From an uncultured Paracoccaceae bacterium (lineage in GTDB: Bacteria; Pseudomonadota; Alphaproteobacteria; Rhodobacterales; Rhodobacteraceae): DNA of 64,000 bases. Position 1 is the first letter of the stretch, and each line of letters begins with the position of its first letter. Below the pieces are notes generated by a model. It was not told the DNA's origin and searched no databases. It saw only the letters and a list, made by a program, of their open reading frames with translations. The stretch spans positions 1-64,000 of the forward strand of contig CALKXV010000013.1 of NCBI GenBank assembly GCA_938005545.1. The letters run 5' to 3'. Both the position numbers and the translations under genes were made by a program. Positions 49,723 to 58,830 of this stretch are shown here, in pieces.

Positions 49723-50720
49723 TGGAACAATCAGATGTCTTGCGCTCGGCACGCTTTCGACAGGAACGTGAAGCAGATTGGAAACGGTTGGAAACGCTGG
49801 TTTCCACCGCCGAAAAGTCCGGGGTTCAGCGCATGGGTTTTGCTGCCGCAAGGGATCTTGCGGCACTTTACCGTCAGGCCACAACGTCGCTTGCGATCGC
49901 CCGCGAAATTTCTTTGGACAAAGCGCTACTTGATTATCTCGAAGCCTTGACCGCACGAGCGTATCTTAGCGTTTACGCCCCACAAGAACGGGTGGGAAGT
50001 GTTTTCAATCGTTTCTTCCGCGCAAGTGCGCCGCAAGCCATGCGGCGATCCGCCCTTTATATCTTGGCCGGGTTTGTTTGCATGGGATTGGGTGTTTTGG
50101 TTGGATACCTGCTCTATTTCGAGAACGCCGCTTGGTATTACGTTTTTATGCCGCCGGAAATGGCAGGTGGCCGAGGCCCCGACGCCTCGACGGAATTTCT
50201 CAGATCGGTGATCTATGATGACGATCCGGAAGCCAGTGGGTTGGGTGCCTTTGCAACCTATTTGTTTTCGCACAACACCAGAATCGCGATCTTCGTATTT
50301 GGATTGGGAGCATTCCTATGCTTTCCAGCTGTTTTATTAACCTTTTACAATGGGCTGATATTAGGCGGTTTTTTTGCGCTTCACGTTGATCGAGGCCTTG
50401 GCGTCGACTTGGGCGGCTGGTTATCGGTGCACGGCGTCACGGAATTATCAGCGATCTGCATCGCTTGTGGAGGCGGGTTAATGCTGGGTGTTGCAGTTCC
50501 ATTTCCGGGACAACGAAGCCGGGCAGAGGCGTTGCGGCATGCGGGCCGGGACGCTGTGAAGTTGGCCTTGGTCGCGGCATTGATGTTGATCGTCGCTGCG
50601 GCACTTGAAGGATTTGCAAGGCAACTCATACAAGACTCTGGCACGCGCTATATCGTCGGGTGGGGCGTTGGCTTTCTTTGGTTACTTTGGTTCACTCTTT
50701 CGGGGCGGACGGCCAAATGA
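49722..50720 (+). CDS. SpoIIM-like (stage II sporulation protein M) membrane protein
   Basis: The 332-residue protein has a cytoplasmic helical N-terminus (about 1-110, with RDLAALYRQATTSLAIAREI) and five to six membrane helices. Family signatures include FLFSHNTRIAIFVFGLGAFLCFPAVLLTFYNGLILGGFFALH (compare the F-x-x-N-N-x-x-x-x-x-x-x-x-G of SpoIIM) and WLSVHGVTELSAICIACGGGLMLG (the H-G-x-x-E-x-x-A motif). The host does not sporulate; SpoIIM-like proteins in other bacteria travel with RDD and MoxR genes. The ATG shares one base with the DUF58 stop. Confidence 0.92.
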   Translation: MEQSDVLRSARFRQEREADWKRLETLVSTAEKSGVQRMGFAAARDLAALYRQATTSLAIAREISLDKALLDYLEALTARAYLSVYAPQERVGSVFNRFFRASAPQAMRRSALYILAGFVCMGLGVLVGYLLYFENAAWYYVFMPPEMAGGRGPDASTEFLRSVIYDDDPEASGLGAFATYLFSHNTRIAIFVFGLGAFLCFPAVLLTFYNGLILGGFFALHVDRGLGVDLGGWLSVHGVTELSAICIACGGGLMLGVAVPFPGQRSRAEALRHAGRDAVKLALVAALMLIVAAALEGFARQLIQDSGTRYIVGWGVGFLWLLWFTLSGRTAK

Positions 50721-51628
50721 TATTCCGCCGGCGTAAAACACGCGATTCGATTGACGTGAACCGGGTAATCCCACCGGAAGGCGTACCGTTGAACCTCAAC
50801 ATTTCTGGCGTTGGCGTTCGTCTTGGCGCTCAGATTACGGACATAATAATTACGACAATTACCGCTGTCGCTCTCGTTGTGTTATTGTGGGCGCTGGACG
50901 CGACTGAACCAGATACGTTGATGGCGATCGGCGCGCTTCTTTTTTTTGTAATTCGAATTCCTTACTACGTGATTTCCGAAATAACTTGGTATGGTCAAAC
51001 GCTTGGCAAACGATTCTTGAAAATCAAAGTTGTGTCTCATAACGGCGGAACATTGACGACCCATTCCATTGTTCTTCGTAACCTTATGAAGGAAGCCGAA
51101 ATTTTTCTACCCGGAACATTGCTTATTACATTGGATCAAACGACCCCAGTTTATTCATGGTTAGCCCTGGGATGGGTGGTTTGTGTCTTGCTTGTCCCAG
51201 TTCTGGACAGGCACCGAAGGCGGCTGGGGGACATGATTGCGGGAACCCATGTCATTCATTTGCCGGAGCCTGTATTGTTGTCAGATCTGGCCAGTGACAA
51301 CCGTTCCCGTGAAAAGCACTTTGCATTCCTCGCACATCACTTGGATCACTATGGAATATTTGAGTTGCAAACGTTGGAAGACGTGTTGCGCTCTGTGGAA
51401 AGGCGACATCTTTCGCCTCAAGCCTATAGGAATCGCCAGAACACAATCAAGACAATCGTCGAAAAAATTCGTGGCAAAATTAGCTATGCGGATGCCGTTA
51501 TGGAAACCGACTATATTCAGTTTCTGAGTGATTTCTATAATGCGCAACGCGCTCATCTAGAACAGCGCCAGCTGTTCGGTGATCGCCGACAGGACAAGCA
51601 CCACAATACTACAAACGACCAGAAATAA
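50717..51628 (+). CDS. RDD-family membrane protein with C-terminal extension
   Basis: The 303-residue protein has an RDD domain: NISGVGVRLGAQITDIIITTITAVALVVLL (the R..D of helix 1) and a second block TWYGQTLGKRFLKIKVV followed by LDRHRRRLGDMIAGTHVI (the RR..D of RDD). Unusually it carries a hydrophilic C-terminal tail of about 115 residues (LHHLDHYGIFELQTL..AYRNRQNTIKTIVEKIRGKI), which could bind the operon's ATPase. The start ATG 50717 overlaps the SpoIIM-like stop (ATGA). Confidence 0.92.
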   Translation: MIFRRRKTRDSIDVNRVIPPEGVPLNLNISGVGVRLGAQITDIIITTITAVALVVLLWALDATEPDTLMAIGALLFFVIRIPYYVISEITWYGQTLGKRFLKIKVVSHNGGTLTTHSIVLRNLMKEAEIFLPGTLLITLDQTTPVYSWLALGWVVCVLLVPVLDRHRRRLGDMIAGTHVIHLPEPVLLSDLASDNRSREKHFAFLAHHLDHYGIFELQTLEDVLRSVERRHLSPQAYRNRQNTIKTIVEKIRGKISYADAVMETDYIQFLSDFYNAQRAHLEQRQLFGDRRQDKHHNTTNDQK

Positions 51629-51722
51629 CCGGACTTATTTTCCCGGAATGCCCAGAAGAGAACAATTTTCTGCCATTCCACTCAATACTATATGGGTCAC
51701 ACTTTGCGAGCGAGGTACGATC

Positions 51723-52511
51723 ATGGCAAACCAAATAACGGCAACGTACGATGCGCCGCTCGGCGTTGGTGGGATCATTTCTGACAGTTTTTCAATTCTG
51801 TTCAGGAACTTCATTCTCGTGATGATATTGGCATTTATCCCAACACTTCTTGGGATTGTCGTTTCAGGCTCGATTGGCGGTTGGAATTACGCGCTTGGGG
51901 ATTATGAATCCGAGTTCTCGCTTGGCGGCAATGTCAATTATGCTGCCGTCGCGCTGGACCTTATCATTCAATTGGTTGTCTATGGATTGGCCACGGCATT
52001 TCTTGTACAGCTGGCCTACGACTCCAAGCTGCGACGCGATGTCGTTCCGACAAAGTACATTCGTCCTGCATTCGCTGCCGCCATTCCGATTGCTGTGTTG
52101 GGCACAATTATTGGGATACTGGCAGTCGTCGGCGCGGTCGCACTTATTATCCCAGGCCTTTGGATCTATGCAGTTTTCTCAATGACATCCCCAGCGATTG
52201 TAATCGAGCGCATTGGGTACCGTGGCATGGGGCGTAGTCGGGAGCTGACGAAAGGGTACCGCTGGCCAATTCTTGGAGCCGTGATCATTATTTCAATTTG
52301 TTCCGGTCTAGTCGCTGCTGCAATTGGCTTCGTATTCGGCTTTCTCGGCTCGGCGGCAGGTATTGGCATTGTAACAAGCGTGGCGATCAATTCACTTGGG
52401 GGTGCTTTTGGAACAGGCCTTGGCGGCATTGCAATCGCTCTGATCTATGCTCGGTTGCGCGAAATTAAAGAGGGCGTCAGCGTCGACCAAATTTCATCCG
52501 TCTTCGAATGA
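51723..52511 (+). CDS. Multi-pass membrane protein (YciC/GlpQ-membrane-domain-like)
   Basis: The 262-residue protein has about six hydrophobic helices and many Gly/Ala residues. After a polar start (MANQITATYDAPLGVGGIISDSFSILFRNFILVMILAFIPTLLG), it has LIIPGLWIYAVFSMTSPAIVIERIGYRGMGRSRELTKGYRWPILGAVIII, the core shared by YciC and the membrane domain of glycerophosphodiesterases. It lies 94 bases after the RDD gene and may be transcribed with it. ATG 51723 follows GAGG; the upstream start at 51579 overlaps the RDD gene and is rejected. Confidence 0.8.
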   Translation: MANQITATYDAPLGVGGIISDSFSILFRNFILVMILAFIPTLLGIVVSGSIGGWNYALGDYESEFSLGGNVNYAAVALDLIIQLVVYGLATAFLVQLAYDSKLRRDVVPTKYIRPAFAAAIPIAVLGTIIGILAVVGAVALIIPGLWIYAVFSMTSPAIVIERIGYRGMGRSRELTKGYRWPILGAVIIISICSGLVAAAIGFVFGFLGSAAGIGIVTSVAINSLGGAFGTGLGGIAIALIYARLREIKEGVSVDQISSVFE

Positions 52512-52527
52512 TTCTTTTTATGAAATG

Positions 52528-52558
52528 AAAATGGCAGACCTTTTCAGCTTGCCATTTT
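52528..52558. terminator. Bidirectional rho-independent terminator
   Basis: AAAATGGCA (52528-52536) pairs with TGCCATTTT (52550-52558) around 13 bases and runs into T residues. It lies between the end of the rightward membrane-protein operon and the end of the leftward urt operon, just beside the urtE stop, and suits both. Confidence 0.85.
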
Positions 52559-53257
52559 TCAAACTGAAACCTTAGATAGCAAGCTTTCTCGATCCGTGCG
52601 ACCACGCGGTTCGTTGTGTGTGACGGTTCCGCGGGTCAACGTCACAAAGTGATCACCTAAGTCAAAGGCGAAATCAAAATACTGCTCGACCAAAAGGATG
52701 GCAATGTCACCCTGATCACGAAGGTAAGAAATTACGCGACCAATTTGCTGAATGATGTTCGGCTGAATTCCTTCTGTTGGTTCGTCGAGCAGAAGCAGTT
52801 TTGGTTTGGCAACAAGCGCACGACCGATTGCCAATTGTTGCTGTTGGCCCCCCGATAGATCTCCACCGCGGCGCCCTTGCATTTCTTTTAGCACAGGGAA
52901 AAGTTCGAAGATCTCATCACGCACACGATGCTCCGCTTTCGACAGACAGGCAAATCCCGTTTCCAGATTCTCCTGTACGGTGAGCAAAGGAAAAACGTCA
53001 CGACCTTGCGGCACATATCCAACCCCAAGTTTGGCTAGAGCATGGGCCTTTGCATTCAATGGAACGTCGGTGTCGTTCACTCGCAATGAACCGCCCGAGC
53101 GCGGATGGGTGCCCGATACTGCCTTTAACAAGCTTGTTTTTCCGACGCCATTTGTTCCCATCAGGCATGTGACAGCGCCGGTTTCGGCCGAAAAACTCAC
53201 GTCGTTCAGAATTTTCGAATGACCATAGTGGAGCGTTAAATTTTTAATATCGAGCAT
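52559..53257 (-). CDS. urtE: Urea ABC transporter ATP-binding protein UrtE
   Basis: The 232-residue LivF-type ATPase of the UrtABCDE urea importer has Walker A GTNGVGKTSLL (about 34-42), the signature LSGGQQQQLAIGRALV (about 133) and Walker B LLLLDEPTEGIQPNI. UrtE is typically distinguished from LivF by this EGIQPNI region. It is the last gene of the urt operon, three bases after urtD. The importer feeds the urease encoded on the other strand at 58.8-63.7 kb. Confidence 0.94.
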   Translation of the reverse strand: MLDIKNLTLHYGHSKILNDVSFSAETGAVTCLMGTNGVGKTSLLKAVSGTHPRSGGSLRVNDTDVPLNAKAHALAKLGVGYVPQGRDVFPLLTVQENLETGFACLSKAEHRVRDEIFELFPVLKEMQGRRGGDLSGGQQQQLAIGRALVAKPKLLLLDEPTEGIQPNIIQQIGRVISYLRDQGDIAILLVEQYFDFAFDLGDHFVTLTRGTVTHNEPRGRTDRESLLSKVSV

Positions 53258-53260
53258 TGT

Positions 53261-54001
53261 TCACCGCCCCAAATAGACATCAATGACTTCGGGTGTTTTC
53301 GTGACATGGTCCAAAGTGCCTTCTGCCAGAACCGACCCTTCGTTCAATACCGTCACTTTGCAATTCAAGCGGCGCACGAATTCCATATCGTGTTCCACGA
53401 CGACGACCGATCGGGTGGTCGCAGCTTGGATCAATATGTCAGTCGTCTTCTCGCGCTCGGCGGGCGTCATTCCAGCGGCAGGTTCATCAACCAATAAAAG
53501 TCGGGGGTCTTGTGCCAGTAGCATTCCGATTTCCAGCCATTGTTTCTGTCCGTGGCTAAGTTCGCCGGACGTTCGGCTCAATTGGTCGACCAGCCCGACT
53601 TGATCTGCGATCTCGTCGATCCGATTTGCGTCTTTGCGTGAACCACGAAAAATTAGCACGTCAAAGGGTCCGCGTGGGTTTCGCAATGCCATGGCCAGAT
53701 TGTCACGCACGGATTGCGCCTCGAATACTGTCGGTTTCTGAAATTTCCGTCCGATGCCGGCACGCGAAATCTGACTTTCCGACATTCCGACCAGCGACAA
53801 GTTCATTTCTCCAAACAATACCTGACCGGTATCGGGGCGCGTCTTTCCGGTTACAATGTCCATGAACGTTGTCTTGCCGGCGCCGTTTGGCCCGATAACT
53901 GCACGCATTTCGGGTTCGGCGATTTGGAACGACAAGTTATTTATTGCTTTGAATCCATCAAACGACACTGAAACGCCGGACATTTCCAAAAGCGAACTCA
54001 T
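53261..54001 (-). CDS. urtD: Urea ABC transporter ATP-binding protein UrtD
   Basis: The 246-residue LivG-type ATPase has Walker A GPNGAGKTTFMDIVTGKTRP (about 36-55, the I-T-G-K-T-R-P form of UrtD), the signature LSHGQKQWLEIGMLL (the LSHGQKQWLEIGM variant typical of UrtD rather than LSGGQ) and Walker B LLLVDEPAAGMTPAE. It starts at ATG 54001, inside the end of urtC (four-base overlap). A longer frame upstream is an urtC shadow. Confidence 0.96.
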   Translation of the reverse strand: MSSLLEMSGVSVSFDGFKAINNLSFQIAEPEMRAVIGPNGAGKTTFMDIVTGKTRPDTGQVLFGEMNLSLVGMSESQISRAGIGRKFQKPTVFEAQSVRDNLAMALRNPRGPFDVLIFRGSRKDANRIDEIADQVGLVDQLSRTSGELSHGQKQWLEIGMLLAQDPRLLLVDEPAAGMTPAEREKTTDILIQAATTRSVVVVEHDMEFVRRLNCKVTVLNEGSVLAEGTLDHVTKTPEVIDVYLGR

Positions 54002-55164
54002 GATGTTCTCCGGGCCAATTTGTCGAATAGGCTGCCGATGCCGCCCGGAAAGAACAGAGTGACCGCAACGAAGGACAGGCCCAAAAGGACCAACCACCAA
54101 TCCGTCCACCTGATGACATAGAAACCAAGATTGATATCCGGTGCACCGCCGCCGGTGAACCAACTTGATGCGAGCGAAACGAACACGGCCCCCAAGACTG
54201 CGCCATAAAGCCGCCCACGCCCGCCGATGGCGACCCATACCGCAAGGTAGATCGAAGCGATCGGTGCAATCTCGGCCGGGTTGATAATACCGGCTTGTGG
54301 ATAGTAAAGCGCGCCCGCAATGCCAGCGACCATGGCCGTCAGCGTAAAGACAAACAGCTTATAACTTTCCACGTGATAGCCGAGGAAGCGGACCCGCGCC
54401 TCGTCATCACGTATCGCTTTGATGACGCTTCCCATCTTGCCGTCCAATACCCAGGCGAACAAAGGATACCCGCCCCCCAAAGCCAAGGCCGACGCCCAAA
54501 AGAACCCGATTGATATTTGCGCCTGACTCAAGTGCCCTAAGCCGGGGATGTTTTGCAGGCCTGACAAACCATTGTTGCCACGCAATCCGCTGTCGTTTTG
54601 GAAGAGATACAAAGCCAAGGCCAATGTCATAGCTTGTGTGAGGATCGACAGGTAGACACCCGTTACTCGGCTGCGAAATGCCAACCAACCGAAGACCAGC
54701 GCCAGTAGTCCCGGCACCAAAACCACGGCCAACAATTGCAGAAACAGGCTATCTGAAAATACCCAGATCGCCGGAAATTCCGAAGATCCGACAACGCCGA
54801 AAATCTGGATGCCAATGGCGTTGTTGATCTCGGCCTCGGTCGCGGGGATCACGGCATTGGCCAGATTGTCGACCACGATTTCCTTGGTGCGTGCATACAT
54901 CAACCACATGCCGACCGCATAGCCGCCAATTCCGAAGAAGGCGAAATGCCCAAGCGAAAGAATGCCGCAATACCCCCAGACTACATCCATCGCGATAGCA
55001 ACGAGGCAAAGCATCAACGTCTTTCCAAGCGTTTTCACGAAAGAGGTTGAGATGACGCCGCTACCGGTCGCTTCCGACAAGATCGTTATTAGAACCGTGA
55101 AGCCTGCCAATCCCAAAAGGAACCAAAGTACCGATGGGTTGCGTGCGACGAAGGTGCGTTCCAT
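53998..55164 (-). CDS. urtC: Urea ABC transporter permease UrtC
   Basis: The 388-residue LivM-type permease has about nine to ten membrane helices with GYCGILSLGHFAFFGIGGYAVGMWLMYAR (about 65-93, the BPD_transp_2 core) and LSILTQAMTLALALYLFQNDSGLRGNNGLSGLQNI, a segment characteristic of UrtC. It starts at 55164, four bases after the urtB stop, with AGGGA upstream. It forms the channel together with UrtB. Confidence 0.95.
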   Translation of the reverse strand: MERTFVARNPSVLWFLLGLAGFTVLITILSEATGSGVISTSFVKTLGKTLMLCLVAIAMDVVWGYCGILSLGHFAFFGIGGYAVGMWLMYARTKEIVVDNLANAVIPATEAEINNAIGIQIFGVVGSSEFPAIWVFSDSLFLQLLAVVLVPGLLALVFGWLAFRSRVTGVYLSILTQAMTLALALYLFQNDSGLRGNNGLSGLQNIPGLGHLSQAQISIGFFWASALALGGGYPLFAWVLDGKMGSVIKAIRDDEARVRFLGYHVESYKLFVFTLTAMVAGIAGALYYPQAGIINPAEIAPIASIYLAVWVAIGGRGRLYGAVLGAVFVSLASSWFTGGGAPDINLGFYVIRWTDWWLVLLGLSFVAVTLFFPGGIGSLFDKLARRTS

Positions 55165-55168
55165 GTCC

Positions 55169-57097
55169 CTAATCCCCTGCCGCGCGACCTTTTAGGGCGA
55201 CGATGCCCTTGGGCCGGAATTGAATAAAGAGGATAATAAACAGGATCATATAGGTTTGCGCCGCCAGCGTATTCGACGGGTTCAACCACTCAATTACCTT
55301 TTGAAGCCCACCGATCATTCCAGCGCCCGCAAGCGTGCCCCAGACATTGCCGACGCCGCCGACAACCACGGTCATGAAACTTTGCACGATGTAATCGGCG
55401 CCCATTTCCGAGGTCACTTTTGCATAAAGCCCGATGGCGACACCCGCGATCCCAGCGATGCCCGAACCAAGTCCGAAAGTCATCATATTGATCTGATCCG
55501 GGTTGATCCCCATCGACGCCGCCATGCGAGGGTTCTGGGTGACGGCACGCACTTCCAACCCGAGCCGAGTGCGCTTTAGAATAAACAGGATCAAGCATAG
55601 AAAGATCAGAGCAAGCACAAAGATCGCGATACGGATGTAAGAAATTGCGACGATATCATTGAAAACCAAAGCGCCATCTAACCACTCAGGCGACGTCAAG
55701 GGCCGGGCTTGGGTGCCGAAAATATTCTTGGCCAACTGCTGCAAGACGATTGAAATTCCGAAAGTCGCGAGCAGGGTTTCAAGCGGACGGTGGTACAAAC
55801 GGCGGATGACCGTGCGTTCCATCAAGACGCCTGCGCCGAATGTGATAAGGAAGGCAAGCGGCAAGGCAACGATGATTGAAACGGTGTAATTCGGGATGAA
55901 TTGCTGGACGACAAAGCCGGTATAGGCTCCCATCATTATGAATTCACCGTGGGCCATATTGATCACCCCCATTACGCCAAAGGTGATGGCCAATCCGATG
56001 GCAGCCAAGAAATAGATCGACGCGAGCGATAATCCGTCCAAAAATAAATCCGCCGACTGGTTGAGCGCAATTCTGGTTTGCAAGGCCTCAAGACTGACCA
56101 ATGCGGCATCGGTTATGGTCACGTCTTTTTCGACATAAACTTCAAAGATCACGTGCTCAGCTAATACTGCCTGCACCTGATCGTCGCCGACCAGCGGCGC
56201 AACTGTTCCATCGGCGGCCAGCGCCCTATAGGCAGTGGCGCGGGCTTCGTAAGTATCAAGCGATGCGATTGCTCTGCCGCCCACGCGCCCTTCGATAATG
56301 TTGGCGGTCAAGGCCGCTTTGATCTGATCTTGAGTGGTGCGGGGTTGCGCCAATTCGGTGGCGACCAGAATATCGTAAGCATCTTCCATGGGAAGATCAG
56401 CGCCCGGCTGCAAAACCGCCGCGATGTTTTGATCTTCCGGAAGCTCTGTCGCCACGTGGCGTTTGGTGGCCAGAATCTGATTCAGAACGGCACGCACATC
56501 GACAGATAAATCACCCGCCATGCCTTCGATGGCCGCCACGCGATCCTCAGCCGTTTCTCCGAAGGACGCGCGCATCATGCCTACCAGTCGTTCTTTCACT
56601 GCTTTTAGGTTGGGATCTGTTTCGCCGTCGATTGAGGCCATCAAAGGTTCTAACTGACTGGCTTGCATATCGCGGGCAATCGCCTCAATCGCGCCGCGAC
56701 GACGGTTGATGTCAGGGTCTGACAGCTGGAACTGCACAAGGGCGGTGCCAATTGAGCGGCGCACACCACCGTTTGGCTTTATTTGGGTAAGATCATCCGC
56801 AGGGCCGACAGCCACACCGCTGGTAATATCGACGATTTCGGTTTCATCGTCGCTGAGGTAAAAGAACAACCCGTCCGTATCGCGCAGATAGACTTCTTTG
56901 TCCTGCCATTTCTCAAGAAACGGCGCCGCCTCTGGCAATCCAGACGCAACCAGATCGTCCAGCACAACGCCGACAGACCGCCGCCCAGGTTTGGTTACTT
57001 CTTCCTGATGGGTTTGAAGGATGCTTTGCAGGTCCTGCGCAATCGCGGCGGACGTGGCAAAGACGCCCAGAAGGACACCGAAAATCAGACGAAACAT
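55169..57097 (-). CDS. urtB: Urea ABC transporter permease UrtB with periplasmic N-domain
   Basis: The 642-residue protein combines a signal peptide (MFRLIFGVLLGVFATSAAIAQ), a roughly 300-residue periplasmic helical domain (repeated alpha-solenoid-like segments such as VRAVLNQILATKRH) and a C-terminal LivH-type permease (GVMGVINMAHGEFIMMGAYTGFVVQ, then YKVTSEMGADYIVQSFMTVVVGGVGNVWGT-like). Ordinary UrtB/LivH permeases are about 290-300 residues, while the long form with an N-terminal extension is common for UrtB. It follows urtA by 58 bases. Confidence 0.95.
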   Translation of the reverse strand: MFRLIFGVLLGVFATSAAIAQDLQSILQTHQEEVTKPGRRSVGVVLDDLVASGLPEAAPFLEKWQDKEVYLRDTDGLFFYLSDDETEIVDITSGVAVGPADDLTQIKPNGGVRRSIGTALVQFQLSDPDINRRRGAIEAIARDMQASQLEPLMASIDGETDPNLKAVKERLVGMMRASFGETAEDRVAAIEGMAGDLSVDVRAVLNQILATKRHVATELPEDQNIAAVLQPGADLPMEDAYDILVATELAQPRTTQDQIKAALTANIIEGRVGGRAIASLDTYEARATAYRALAADGTVAPLVGDDQVQAVLAEHVIFEVYVEKDVTITDAALVSLEALQTRIALNQSADLFLDGLSLASIYFLAAIGLAITFGVMGVINMAHGEFIMMGAYTGFVVQQFIPNYTVSIIVALPLAFLITFGAGVLMERTVIRRLYHRPLETLLATFGISIVLQQLAKNIFGTQARPLTSPEWLDGALVFNDIVAISYIRIAIFVLALIFLCLILFILKRTRLGLEVRAVTQNPRMAASMGINPDQINMMTFGLGSGIAGIAGVAIGLYAKVTSEMGADYIVQSFMTVVVGGVGNVWGTLAGAGMIGGLQKVIEWLNPSNTLAAQTYMILFIILFIQFRPKGIVALKGRAAGD

Positions 57098-57155
57098 GTT
57101 GGGGACCTGTCAGGCAGCAGTGACGCGGGAGTTTCCCCCCGCGCCGACTTTGGGT

Positions 57156-58439
57156 TTAGTAGTTGGATGTCAGTTGGACGCAGGTCTTGGTTTCGGTGTT
57201 GTACATACCGCACTCAAGCTCCAACCAATCAGACTTTAGAACCGCCGATTCCGGCAGGAAATCTGTCCAAGCGTCGCCCGGAACTTCCGATGTCTGGCTG
57301 ATGATGTCGAACTGACCTTTTGCCGTGATCTCGCCGATCAAAACCGGCTTGGCAAGATGGTGGTTCGGCAGCATGACAGCCGTTCCGCCCGTCAGGTTTG
57401 GGAATTCCTGACCATACATCGCGGTGCGCACTGCATCCACGTCGGTCGTACCAGCGGCGGTTACAGCGTTCACCCACATGTTGAAGCCAATGTAATGGGC
57501 TTCCATTGGATCGTTGGTAACACGCTCTTCGCCAGCAAAGGCTTTCCATGCTTCGATGAAGCCGTCATTGGCTTCGCTTTCGGCGCTTTGGAAATAGTTC
57601 CAAGCCGCAAGGTGGCCAACAAGGTTGGATGTGTCGAGACCCGAGAGTTCCTCTTCACCAACCGAGAAGGCAACTACCGGGATATCGTCGGCACTGATGC
57701 CCGCCGCCGCGAGTTCTTTGTAAAAGCCGATGTTGGCGTCACCGTTGATCGTGGAAATGACACCGACTTGCTTGCCGTCTTCGCCAAGTGCAACAACGTC
57801 AGCGACGATTGTGGCCCAGTCAGAATGGCCAAAAGGTGTGTAATTCACGAAGATATCTTCGGATGCGATGCCTTTATCCTTAAGGTAGGATTCCAGAATG
57901 TTGTTCGTTGTGCGGGGATAGACATAATCGGTCCCCAGAAGTGCAAACTTTTCAACGCCCAGCTCTTCCAAGAAGTAATCCGTTGCAGGGATCGCTTGCT
58001 GGTTGGGCGCAGCACCGGTGTAAAAGACATTCTTTGAACTTTCTTCACCCTCATACTGAACAGGGTAGAACAGAAGACCGTTCAGTTCTTCGATCACCGG
58101 CAACACGGATTTCCGCGACACCGACGTCCAGTTACCGAAAATCACGTCGACATCATGAACTGTCAAAAGCTCCCGCGCTTTTTCAGCGAACAATGGCCAG
58201 TCGGACGCAGGATCAACGACCACGGCTTCAATCTGGCAATCCAGCACACCGCCCGCTGAATTCTGCTGTTCAATCAGCATCAGCATCGTGTCTTTCAAGG
58301 TCGTTTCGGAAATCGCCATTGTGCCGGACAGCGAGTGCAGCACGCCAACCTTAATCGGGTCTTCGCAGGCGGCCGACGCGACACCAGCAGTCAACGTCAA
58401 AGCAGCCGCGCCTTTGAGGGTTTTCGTAAGAATGGTCAT
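57156..58439 (-). CDS. urtA: Urea ABC transporter substrate-binding protein UrtA
   Basis: The 427-residue periplasmic binding protein has a signal peptide (about 1-23, ending ASAAC) and the UrtA core: EDPIKVGVLHSLSGTMAISETTLKDTMLMLIEQQN, VIFGNWTSVSRKSVLPVIEELNGLLFYPVQYEGEESSKNVFYTGAAPNQQ, and LGTDYVYPRTTNNILESYLK. It captures urea in the periplasm for UrtBCDE. It is the first gene of the leftward operon. A 7-bp dyad lies about 33 bases upstream of the start codon. Confidence 0.96.
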   Translation of the reverse strand: MTILTKTLKGAAALTLTAGVASAACEDPIKVGVLHSLSGTMAISETTLKDTMLMLIEQQNSAGGVLDCQIEAVVVDPASDWPLFAEKARELLTVHDVDVIFGNWTSVSRKSVLPVIEELNGLLFYPVQYEGEESSKNVFYTGAAPNQQAIPATDYFLEELGVEKFALLGTDYVYPRTTNNILESYLKDKGIASEDIFVNYTPFGHSDWATIVADVVALGEDGKQVGVISTINGDANIGFYKELAAAGISADDIPVVAFSVGEEELSGLDTSNLVGHLAAWNYFQSAESEANDGFIEAWKAFAGEERVTNDPMEAHYIGFNMWVNAVTAAGTTDVDAVRTAMYGQEFPNLTGGTAVMLPNHHLAKPVLIGEITAKGQFDIISQTSEVPGDAWTDFLPESAVLKSDWLELECGMYNTETKTCVQLTSNY

Positions 58440-58471
58440 CCATATCTCCTAGCGGAACTGCAAGCATGCAT

Positions 58472-58489
58472 TTGCACCCAAAGGCGCAA
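58472..58489. promoter_or_regulatory. NtrC-like dyad upstream of urtA
   Basis: TTGCACC (58472-58478) and GGCGCAA (58483-58489) form a dyad with one mismatch around CAAA. It resembles the NtrC site TGCACC-N5-GGTGCA but has a 4-base gap. If real, it would link urea uptake to nitrogen control. Confidence 0.4.
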
Positions 58490-58506
58490 CGTCATAGCAA
58501 GGTTCC

Positions 58507-58520
58507 GCAACTATTGTTGC
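58507..58520. promoter_or_regulatory. Second dyad in the urtA-ureD region
   Basis: GCAAC (58507-58511) and GTTGC (58516-58520) form a perfect dyad around TATT. It lies in the middle of the divergent region. The binding protein is unknown. Confidence 0.4.
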
Positions 58521-58830
58521 AAACCGTGTGGCGACCGGATCGAGGTCCAATTCGTTTGGTCGTCACACACCCCGCCTGATCTCCGGCTTCCCAGGAAAGC
58601 TGTGCCAGGGAGGGGCTGCGACAGTCACGCCAAGCTGTGCTGTGAGTTCAAGCGTCCGCGCCGCAATGTGGGCACATTCAAGGCGTTCGATTAAAAACTA
58701 CGCATATCTACCGATGCCTGCCCGATTTGCAGGCATAGTCTCTGAGGCGTCTGTTTAAATCTGCCTGAAATCTTGGCGATCATCTGACAGTTGGGCACAA
58801 ACGCTTTGAGCTGCCGAACGAAGAATTCAC

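Larger units (their letters stand above)
58440..58830. other. 391-base divergent control region between urtA and ureD
   Basis: The region separates the urea importer operon from the urease operon and must hold two promoters. It contains two dyads (58472-58489 and 58507-58520). I searched for a sigma-54 -24/-12 pair and did not find a good one. No gene is seen. Confidence 0.6.
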
